From assembly GCA_026936325.1 (NCBI GenBank), contig JAPTHN010000116.1:205937-269936 (forward strand): 64,000 nucleotides of DNA, written 5' to 3'. This stretch comes from Platynereis dumerilii (lineage: Eukaryota; Annelida; Polychaeta; Phyllodocida; Nereididae). Both the position numbers and the translations under genes were made by a program. Numbering within the stretch: the stretch's first letter is position 1; every line of letters starts with the position of its first letter. The notes under the pieces were generated by a model. That model searched no databases, was not told where the DNA came from, and saw only the letters and a list, made by a program, of their open reading frames with translations. Positions 49,101-61,100 of the stretch are shown here, piece after piece.

Positions 49101-52100
49101 AAAAAGGCATTTCCCTATTTATGATGCTGATAATATCAATAGTTAAGCAGTGGCGTCCCTATGGGGGGGCACGGGGGGGCACGTGCCCCCCCCCATATTG
49201 GACCTGTGCCCCCCCAGGTGCCCCCCTATATGAACTTTCCAACTCTGGCTAAAATATACAATTAGTATAGTGGGTGCCCCCCCAGAGAATCGCGTTCCCC
49301 CCCCCAGGTGCCCCCCCACTCGAGACCCCCCAGTTACGCCACTGTAGTTAAGAACTTAACATAAAGGACAATCATGATGGGACTATAAAGGTGCCATGGC
49401 CTAGTGGATAAGGTGCTCGCCTGGTAACTGAGAGGTTGCAGACTCGACTCCCATGAATATCAGGGAGGAACTGCGCAGATTCTCCATAACTCTTTGCTCT
49501 AGGTGTAAATGGGTACTTGGCTATAGGCATTGGTGGCAAATGTAGAGTGACTTAGCTTTGTAGTGCTGGAAATTGCTGTCTGGCTGTATACTCCCCAGGG
49601 AGTTGAGAAAGTTTCATGCATGCTTAAAAAGGCCTGCCAAGGGTGAAATTGTAAAGTACGTGGAGACTGACTTGTTTTGTCTATATTTACATAAATATTT
49701 GAATGTGATTCTTTCGCTTGGGGGGAAACCATTAGATCTTTAGAGATTTTTTAGAAAAATTAATAATTTGACCAGTTTCAGCGAAATATTTCTTTGTTGT
49801 CTCCCATTCTAGTTACCTAACTGTATATTCACTACTTGAAGATTTTACATGTAATGTGATTATATATTAGTACGACTGTATAAAATTATTTTGTATGATT
49901 CTATTTACAAGTTGAATATATACAAACAATCATTCATAATTCTATCCCTAAAAATGTATGCAATATTATTTGTTATATGAAGTCAAACGTGTCTGATATG
50001 TGTACAAATTGCCCACCATTGTTGTCTATTTAGAAGTAGGCTAATAGCTTTATTTTGCCATTATATATATCAGCAAAGCGAGTATGTTTACCAACACAGT
50101 GCAACGTTGTACAGTGTATATTATTATATTCTCCACTCGGATTGTGTCAGCCAATCACAAGCGAGTATTCTAGGATAATATCCTTGCTATATTATGCTGA
50201 GAAAAGTTATATTGGATCCTGAAAAGTTATATTGGATCCTAAAAAAGTTATATTGGATCCGAGACAGTTTTTAAATGAAGAACAATCACCTCACTACTTG
50301 TTGTTCAATTGTGACGTCACCACTGGTGATGTCATAATGGTCAGCTTGTCATTGTGACATCACAACTGATGACGTCATGAGAGCATACTGACAATGGACT
50401 TGGTGACGTCACCATTGACTGCTCTTTCATGGTTTGAACACTAAAATTACAGCTGCCTGTCATGTTAGCCTGGGGTGGTACTGAATTGCCTTCAAAATTT
50501 TGGCAATTTTTTTCTTTTCAATTAAGAGGGGAAAAATACTCTCTTAGCAGCATATCCTGAAAATTTAAAACATATGAACAAATATTTTTTCACCATTTGG
50601 CAGCAAGTCAACTAAAAAAGGAAAATATAACTTATATTGGATGGAGAATATAATAGATATCGGATGGTAAGTCGTCCAATATAGAGTATAATTGGATTCA
50701 GAAAAGTTATATTGGATTCGGCTGCGCCTCATCCAATATAACTTTTCTTCGTCCAATTATACTCTATATTGGACTCCTTCCCATCCAATATTTATATAAT
50801 ATACTAGCATGATACCCGTTAAATGTGGGTTGGGGGGGCAAAATATTAAATCTAAATTTTTAACATAAAACCCAGCCTAAAACCTTGTAGTGGGTGAGAA
50901 AAGGTTGCATGCAAGTTTTTGTGGATGGGCAACTTATAGTTTGGCTGGGAAAGACGGAGGGGTCCATGAATTAATAGTAGGATTATTATATATATAAAAG
51001 GTATGACAGAAACAGCATGTAACTTTTTTAAACTTTAGATTCGTTGTTGAAATTTTGAAAAATGTTTTAAATGTCAACAGGTAGAATTTTTTGGTGACTG
51101 ATTACAATTGAATGTTCGGTGCAATTTGAGGACTTATTGTAATAAATGGTTGTTGTCAGACGATAACACTTGCACAGTGTACTTTTATGATTTTGTACTA
51201 CTAACTAACCATGTAAAAATAATGTGCAAGCACTTTAAGCAGCACAGACAGAGCATGGTTCCAACACAGGCACACTGGTGACGGATATACTAAGGAGAAG
51301 AAGAAGAAGAAGGCATGGTTGACCTTTGACCCATGGAAGCCAGTCCATTTTCGTTTCTTTATAATATTTTCCATCACAGGTGGGCACCAAAAGTGACTGG
51401 TCGAAAGTTAACAACCTACAGAGAATGTGGCGTAAATTTGAATGAGATTGGTCGAAGTGAGCGACCTCCAGAGTGCTAACAAGATTGAATGAAATTCTTG
51501 GGGTAAGAACAGCTTTGCTGCTAAAAACCAACTTACCTCTCCACTGCTATTTTCTGTGCCTCTACCCAATGTGTACCGTAGAACGGGGTGACTTTGAACA
51601 GTCCGGGGTGACTTTGAACGCTTTTCTGAAAAAGATTGATCCTCTCTGAATGCAAAATTAAATAAGCTACCCTTGTACGGTATATAAGCTTCCAGTATCT
51701 AATTTAATTTTGCATTCACCGAGGATCAATCTTTTTCAGAAAATCATTCAAAGTCACCCCGGACTGTTCAAAGTCACCCCGTTCTACGGTACTTCATCTG
51801 ACAGCAGCCTCTATTCATCAATCAGATATTGCTCATACATTTTCCTCGCTGCTGATTTACACTATTGCTTGCTGGCAAAGTGAATAATAATATTTATTCC
51901 ATAACTCCTACGTAACAAGCCCCCTGATACGCCAACAACCCACCTGCATAATGTGACATTCACCTGTGTGCGGTGGTATGTGACAGGCAGGTCAATAACA
52001 CAGGTGTTATTCACTGATCAATGAATATCCCATGTGTTATTGACCTCCCTGGAATAATATTTCCGAAAAAAAAAATTTCCGAAAAACAAAAAAATTTTCC

Positions 52101-55100
52101 AAAAAAAAATTAACAGATTTCAAAAAAAAAAAAAATTCCAAAGTAAGAAGAAAAAAAATTCTTAAAATAATCTTTCCACACAAAAAAATTGTTATGGAAC
52201 AAACAACTGTGGACTTCAGTCAATATCAGGTTTTACGGACCTGACCTAGTGATATTCACCTGATATTGACCTTAACCGAAGTCCACAATTGTATACTGTT
52301 TTAACCTTACCTCTCCACTGCCATTTTCTGTGCCTCAACCCAATGTGTACTTCATCTGATAGTGGTCTCAATTCGTCAATCAGATATTGCTCATTTAACC
52401 AAGATGTGTTCTTGTTCTCCCCACTCTTCATGAAGTACAAGTCTCCTCCCAGATAAATGCAATGCATTCTCGCTTCAAACCATGTCTTCTTTTCGCGAAT
52501 CAGTAATATACATTTTTGGCCGAGGTAGTACCAGCACGGGTCTGCAAGATGCCAAAATTACAAATGGGTTAGAATGAGAAATTGAATGAAATGTACACAA
52601 ATTATATGGCATTTTTAAAAGTTACAGTAAATTTGTTACGCAAAAAGAGAGGACCATTTCACTGTGAAAAAAACTCTGTAACGCATAATATTTGATGATG
52701 TGTCATCATAATACATTTCACATGAGAACCAGAGAGGCAGCTTGATCAGTCGTAATCAAAGGCAGGCCATTTGATTTGTCATAACTGATTTTAAATTAAA
52801 AATCAGATGCATAATTCTTTCATTTGACTGTTACAAACAAGCAGTATTAGTCTCCTTAAATCAGATTTACATTGAAAGTATTGGTATGACCATGACAAAT
52901 CATCGGTATGATGATTTGCGAAGTGCCACTCTCACAGTGCAACAGTCCACTTTTTTTGCAAAACAAATTTACGGACTGTAAAAGTTTTACACTTTCATTC
53001 AAGACTTTCATAATGGCAAATATATAAACACGGAATTTCTAGAGAAGTTCGAATAAATAATGGAATTTAAAAAAATTTTGTTACTGCATATTTTAGCCTA
53101 GGTCGTAAAGTTCCCATTAATGGGGAGGGGTAACTGGGGGGGAGGGGTATAAGTTCAATGTGGAGAGGGACAGGTAGGAAAATCATAGCCTTTTCTTATT
53201 GATATGACGATAAGGAGTTATGTAATAACTTCACTTAAATTTGCAACGATCATGGGCGGCAAAAGGCACCAAACATGTTTATTCATGTGGTATTTGGTGG
53301 ACTAAAATTCATGTGTAAATGATATTGGGAAAAAATATTCTGAATATTGCTTTAAATATGTTTTTTCCCTGTTATTTTATACAAACTCTTTGTACATGGT
53401 TGCTGAATGTTTATTAAATTATGTTTCAATAATAGTTTATTACTTGCAAATTTAGATGTAGTTACTATTTCTGTTTTGTATATATAAATCTTCTCTTTTT
53501 ACTTCATTGTATTTTTTTTTTTTTTATATATATGACACATGTATCTTTATGATATTTCGTTGTCTAATAAAAGTTTATATATATATATTTAGCAATCCAC
53601 CCTCATTACAGTTTGTCTCATCCAACATGCGAACCGGTGTTTGGCCTGATTGCTCAGTATCTAAAAATCGCACAGAAGACCTACACATACTCACAGGTAG
53701 ATGAGCAGATTTGTAATTTGTTTGTCACATTTTCGCGATGTTTTGGTGCCCTTTTTGCCCGATTTTTGGCAATTTTTGACATCAGGAGTCCATTTCCACA
53801 AATTTGTTGACATTTGTGATGCAAACAGTGACACAATGGGCCGTGACGTCACAGAAACGTACTGCAGTGCCACTCTTAAATTAGTTCAAGGTAACTTGGT
53901 GCCAGTACCAATCCCCTAAGCCCATGCATTATTTTACACAAGACCATTGAAGTGGTCCTAAATTTCAGTTCGCATGGTAGATGAGACAAACTGTAAAATA
54001 AACTCACCAAATCGACAGAGGAAATATCTTTCTTCATAACAATGGCTGGCTCCAAATTGTAAATTCTTTGGGTGATAAGTTCCACATTTTCCAAGATTTT
54101 TCTCTGGAATCGAAAAGTAAACAAGGTACATACCAGTGATGGAAATTGAAAATTTTCGTCAGGGGAACTCTTAGTGATACGATACATGTAATTTCACCAC
54201 TGATCATTGTGGGAGTTGCTTGTGACAATGTCTCTACTGCCATTGTGTCTAATATCAAAAAGTGCTTTTCAAAAGACTTTGGAAAATTCCAAATAGCACT
54301 ATGAGGATATTTGAAAAGGTCAAATATCCCCCAAGATGCTATTTGAATATTTCATCAGACCCTATTTCATCAGATGATATTCCATCAGATGCTTTGTCTG
54401 ACCATCTTAAGCTTTGGCTGACCATATGGAGCTTTGACATCTGCCAATTATTCTCTGGGTCCTATTTTTGGTTCCAAAATGTCCAGCAGAGGGGGCTTTG
54501 ACTTCGGAGGCCGTGGCATGTATTGCACTTCATTTACATTGGAGTGCCCTCTTGTGTTGTAGGAGAGTTGGCGGTGCATGACAGCCCAAAGTTCTAACAA
54601 ATAGTGTCCAAATAGTTCCTAACCATGAAACACTATTTGGTCACTATTCGATGTAGAAGAGATGGCTGTCAAATATATTATGACAAAGTTTCTGACATAG
54701 CACATTAGAACTTTAGGAAAAGTTCAGTAGAAAATGTGGCTTGGTTGCACTTTTTGGATGCATGGTGAGTGGAGTAGATATTATGACAAAGACCTATTTT
54801 AGTGTCTGGCATGCAAAAAGCAGCCCGATTTGCAAATCGGGCATGTAGACCTTTCGGCTGTAACAGGAGTGGTATAGCAGGGCACAGCTCCCCCAATTTT
54901 TTTATCAAGTATCAGCTCCCAAGCTCCCCCCATCTCCATCAGTGGCACAATCACCCCAAAAAGTCTGCCCGCAGGGATTATGGTCATATTGGGTTGGTTC
55001 AACCCCCTATAAAAATAGCCTTGCTGTTGGTAAATACCGTAGGTGACCTAACCATTAGATAGAGGACACTATTTTATGCTCAAAATAATAGAAACATGGA

Positions 55101-58100
55101 AATGCCAAAATTCAGGGTTGACTCACATTGCCTCCTGAGGATCCAAAGTTCTGTGCTTTTTATATCGCGATACTTCTTCTTCTTCTTCTTCTGTGTGCTT
55201 GCTTGGGTCTGCCAGGTTGCTCACCCATTATAAGTGGGGGGGGAGGCAGCACTTTTTTGTTTTTCCAATTTTTTCCCAAAGTTTTTTTGCTACACTTTTC
55301 AGGATTTTTGTGTCTTCCTGGAATATGTCCGTAGTTTTTACTGCGAGGACGTAGCAGTTTCCATATATTTTTTGGCAACATTCCAGGATGTGTTCTTGTG
55401 TTTCGAGTCCATTTCTGCAGTTTTTGCATTGCTGATCCTGGTATCTGTTCCTGAAGTTTTCTTTCATGTCCAGCATTCTTGTTCTTGCTTTGAAAATTAT
55501 GCTTACTTCAGCTTTTGTGCACTCCTTCATATACCTTGCGCATTTTCCAAGTTCGTCGCCTACTTTATTGTCTAGTATGTAGAACTTGGCCTTGGTTTTT
55601 CCTTCGCACTGCCTTTTTATTCCTTCTATCATCCTTTTTCTGATAGCCTGTTCCACTGCATGTTTCTTCGCCAGCTTCCCTTTTCCTTCCAGTATCACTG
55701 TTCCCAAGGTGTCATTCTTCATTATCTCCGACTTCTTCCACCATCCTTTTTCATTCTCCTCTTCCCTGATGGCCGTCATAATTTGACTGTTGCTGTTTTT
55801 TATCTTTTCCATATATAGGATTTTGTTGCGGTCAACAATGTGGTTGATCTCAGTGAGTCCTGTTTCCAGGTAAAGAGGTTCCCATGGGGTTGATCTGGGT
55901 GTCATTATTACCATTTTGATGAGGTTGTCAATAATCTTCTTCAGGTCTTCTCTTTCCTTCTTCGTACTGTTCACTGCTTCCCATGCATAGGTGGCGATTG
56001 GGAGGATACATGCCTTGACCAGCTGCCATGTTGTCCTCATTTCAATGCCTTTCAGGTCCGGCGTGCCTGCTATGGCCATGACTGTGTTGTAGGCATTTTG
56101 CACTTTTTTTTCACTTCTTTCAGGTGTTCTTCCATTCTCCCACTTTTGACCATGATCCCAGGTACTTGTATTTCTCGCATTCTTGTAGTTTCATGGGGCT
56201 TAGGGCAGATTTCACGAAAAGAGCTCTTAAAAGGTACCTTAAACTTTCCAACCCTTTTGTTATCTCTCTGTTGCTTCCTGAAGGATGTAAACCTTTTACT
56301 AAGTACATCTGTGAGGTAATGAATAAATATCAATAAATTTTTCCTCAAATATGTAGCTTTTTCCCCTTAAAAAGATAACTTTTTATCCCTCATGAGGACA
56401 ATTTTGGACGGCCAAACTTACTGGTGTTCAGACATGCTCACTTTGGCACTCTGTGGAATCTGTTAAAACCAATTCAGGAAAATGTAATGGTATGTGATTG
56501 ATAAAAAACATCTTGAAAATTATTTTGGAACCATTTCTAATTGTCTTGGTCATTATAATACTTGAAAAAAATGAAAAATAAAAAAAGACTGCTAATGTAA
56601 CTCGATTCCGTCCCAGGACACTGAGGTTACATTAGCAACTTTTACATGCCAATTTCTAACATGAAATTATAATATTTTATTAAAAAATTATGTCTTATTT
56701 GCCTATATACATCACCAAAAACATAAATGACTGGGTGTGGTACCTCTTTCTTTATTGCTAATGTAACTGCTATTTTGCATCCGTCCATTTCATAGTGTTA
56801 CATTAGTCAAAATGTGTACATAAAAATTACATTAAAAAAGACATGATTAGATCTCAATTTTTTTCTGAACTGAAGGCCAGGTCTCCCAAGAGCAGGCCAG
56901 GGGTGGTACCCTGCTGGTATCTTAATTTATATTGCAGTAGGATCAGCATAAAAAATTCCGTCCTTCATCATTCATCGTTGTTACATTAGCACAAGGCCAT
57001 ATTTTTTTGCTACTCTGACCTACCAATCCAACAGAAAAGATTGTTTGCCCATGATTTTATTTAATGGATTGACACGATAAAAGATCTAGAATTCAGCCTT
57101 TTTTGTCCTGCCAGCTATACTCAAAAGAAGCACCCTGAGAAAATCTGAGAATCTACGAATCGATTATGTCTGGCCTTATCAGTATTGTGCTAATGTAACT
57201 TGTGGACAAGTTGTGGTAAGTCATTTTGCAGCTTTTTCGTGAAATCTGCCTTAGGGTGAATTCCGCTTTCGGGACCCTCTTTCCCATTCTGAGGATTTGA
57301 CTCTTTTCATCCCCAAATTTGATTCTGTATTTTACGCTTACATCGTGTGCAATGTCAAGCATTTTTTGGAGCTCTTCCCGGTCTGTGGAGATGAAAGCTA
57401 CGTCGTCCATCCAGAGTAGGCGTCCAATTTTCTTTCCTCCTAGAGGGATTCCCAGGTTCCGGATGTTTACCTCCTTAGCGATTTCATCCATTAGGACTGC
57501 ATACATGATGACTGATAAGACTAGTATACCTCCTCCTTGTCTGATGTTATCCTTCATTGTTATTTTCCTTGTATCTCCATGGGCTGTCTCTACCTGAGCA
57601 GTTAAGTCTTCATTGAGTTTCTTCGCTATCTCCCACGTTTTGTCTTTTAGTCCCTCTTTGTAGATGGGTGTTTTCATTTCAAGAGATCCACGTTTTCCTT
57701 GTGGAACTACTCAAAAATCGCCAATCTAGATTTTTAAAAATGGTTAATTTCAAAATGCCAAATCAGGTTGTTTGTCATTGCAAAAATGTTACGGCAATAG
57801 CTTCAGAACCATGAGCATTACAAATTTTGTCAAAAATGTTTTTGCGTTTTATCGAAATTTTGGGATTTCAAGGTTGGTTCACTTTATAAAATATGAGCTA
57901 ATATAAATACTTTGAAGAAGTGTTTGTATTACATATTCAAGCTTTGTATTTATGAGGCGCTAATTAACAAGGCTTAATCAATTACACTCTTAACAAAAAG
58001 GCATTATATGGAACCTCTAAGGCTTTTATAAGCTGGTATAGAGAAGGAACCCTAAAAGGTTCATCACTAAACTTTAAAAAGGTTCCAACAGCAAACAAAC

Positions 58101-61100
58101 ACAACATTTAGATAATCCAGCTGCACTGAACTCCCCAATGGAACCACTTTCTCTCAAGTTGGGAGCATATGGTCCTATCATAGGGCTTTCCCACCAAGTA
58201 TTGAACCTTTCAATTCATTCTAACACTTACAAAATTTAGAACCTTTTTTTCAGCTGTGGGTTCTTTATACCATAAAGAACCTTTTGCGTTAGGAGTGTAC
58301 ATAGATAATTGTTGCCAGCAAAATTTTGGTTTTCAATCAGACAAATTTAATTTAGAAATCATAGAAATCAGTTGTGTTACATTAAACATAACAAAAACCT
58401 AAACACAGACATGTGGATGACTCAAACTAGAATTACTGCCTTACCGTCAACAGTCCGTTGGAACTGTCCTTTGAAAAACTGCACACCGTTGGCGCCTGTA
58501 TTGTTCAAAAACACCCATCTGGGGTAATCCACGGCCTGGCTGCCCAACCAAGCCTGATTCACAGGGTAAGGAATTTCCTTAAATAATCCAGTGATGTTAA
58601 AACCACTTCTTATCATTTCTCTGTTTATCACCACCATTTCTAAGCCTTGCGATTGGCAGAATTCATTTGTCTTGGACCACGTCTTCTCGAATTTAAAAAC
58701 GTAGTAACATTTGTTGGCCGTCCACATCTGGTAGCAAGTATCCTGCTTGACGCAAAAGTTGTTGCAGCCATCTGAAGAAAAAAAAAATCAGATTTTTTTT
58801 AATTATTATTGTTGCAGCTTATTGTTGCAGTCATCTTGAAAAAAAAATTCAGATCCTTTTTACCATGATTATTGTTGCAGCTTATTTTTGCAGACATCCG
58901 AAGAAAAAAATTATTCGGATCTTTTTCCATTGTTATTGTTGCAGCCTATTTTTGCGGCCATCTTGAAAAAAATATTCAGATCTTTTTTATTATTATTATT
59001 GTTGCAGCTTATTGTTGCAGCAATCTGAAAATAAATATACAGAGTTTTTTGATTGATATAGATAAATATACAATAATATTTGATCATGAGAAGTTTTCTT
59101 TATGAAAGCAATATAAATATTTTTGTACCAGTATATACACCTAATGGAGAAAAATATCATTGATTGCATTAAAAAATGGTTACCTTTATTGATGTTGTCC
59201 ACGAAATTACAATAACCATGAAAAACAATCAGATAAACAAAAATTATATAGGAAAAAATAGTTATTAAATTTTAAGTGAAAACCCCCTTAGATTTTACAA
59301 AGAAATAGCTCTTTGCAGAAAGTTGGTCCATTGGTGAAAAACATACTTGTTCAAAGTTAATTTTCAAACCGGCATCATTGACAGATACCTGCTTGTTTCC
59401 TAATCTTCTTACAAGGTGCATACCTACTCTGCACACAGAGTTCATATTTTGCATCATGCTTAGCCACTGTGTACAGTGAACCAACCAAGTGACCCGATTA
59501 AGGATTTTCTTTGTTTACATTTTGCTAGTTTTCATATATAGGGCAAGCAACAAACGTTGTCATATAGCCAGTATGCTGTCTTATAGTATACACAATACAC
59601 ATACAAAATTTGAAATCAATCAGTTAAGTTTTCTGGGAGATCAGGCAGTTTCAGTAAATTTTAGGTCATTTTTTACTAGAATCACGAAATCTTTTGATTG
59701 CTAAATATTTAAAGCTTGAAATTTCACATCAAGATTTCTGATACATAAATACAGCATACTGGCTATGTTATATTGTAATTACTGCCCATGCTATGCATAG
59801 GGCAGTAATGAAATGATCTCGAATCGATGTGAGGCAGAGGCCTACTGGCCAAACCTGGCCATTCCAAGGGTTCATTTTATCATTGACACTCATTTTTAAC
59901 ATCGTAGATTGGAACAATTGTGTCTTTTTTCAGTTAAATTCAATATTATAAGATTTATTGACATCCTCTCTATTGCATAGCGCAGGGCAGGTTAGACTAT
60001 TTTCCGCCGCCATTTTCTTGTGAATTCAGGGTCAGTGTAAAATGCAGACCATGTGGGCCATGTGGACCATGCTGACCACCAATTAAACAAACAAACACTG
60101 TGGGTTTAGGGGGTTTTAACAGGCTGAGCTATCGTAGTGAAGCTGCTGCTAATTGCTAATACAACACCATGCTTCTATTAATTGCATTTAACACATCATC
60201 AATGACAGACATTCTCTGTAATCCATTGATTACAAGACCCTGCCAGGCTGCCACACATTTACTGATTTCTAATTCATTCCATTTTCTGGGAAGTAATTAC
60301 ATAGTTTCTGTTTTTTTTTTATCCACTATACATATATTTGAAATCATGTGTATTCCACTGAAAAGCAAACACTTGTGCATGGGCAGTCCTGCACCTCTAA
60401 GAGTGCTTGTTAGATTGGTTTCTGGTCTTAAATGTAAGATTTTATGATTAACTAGGTCGCTTCGCATAGAGCAAACGGTACACAGTGTAGCAGTCAGCAG
60501 CAGTGAGCTGCCACCGGCAGTGAACTCTGCAAGAATTCAGATGCAGCAAGTGACATTATGAGAAAGCAAGCGACGTTATGAGATTAGCAAGCATTCTCAG
60601 CTGGTAGTTGAAACAGATACATAAAGACTGTTTTTACAACATTGCGTGTTTGGTTTAAGGTGACGGCAAAATTAGTGTTTTAAGTACTCACTTATTTACT
60701 CAAAGCTTTCTGTATAACATTGTTTGTTTGATTTTAAGCTGTCAGTAATATATATGGGTGAAAAACGCAGCCTGCTTTTACAGATCAGACAAGTGGATAA
60801 ACCATAGAAATACATAGAACGGACATGAGGCTGTATGATGCCACCTCAAGATGAGGTCACCAAATCCGCCATATTGGAACTGCCCTGAGACATGACGTCA
60901 CAATAGACTTATTATGATGTGATGTCATGCCATTGTTATAAGTGACATCACAGTTATTGATGACGTCACGGTCCATTGTGCCAATATTCAGGGCAGTTCC
61001 AAGATGGTGGATTTGGTTGCTTCATCTGCCAGAGCCTCATGTCCCTTCTATGTATTTCTATGGGATAAACTCATGCTTGGAACTAGGTCATCGAAAACCA

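Noticed and set aside
49390-49455. tRNA gene
   Set aside because: Box B is damaged and the acceptor arm is not paired. It fits a SINE head.
53507-53919. Several overlapping short frames
   Set aside because: They overlap on both strands with no domain, codon or splice support.
52311-58771. Direct joining of lectin exon 2 to exon 4
   Set aside because: Phases allow it, but the first lectin domain would lose its last cysteines. The 96-bp exon at 54008-54103 supplies them with matching phases.
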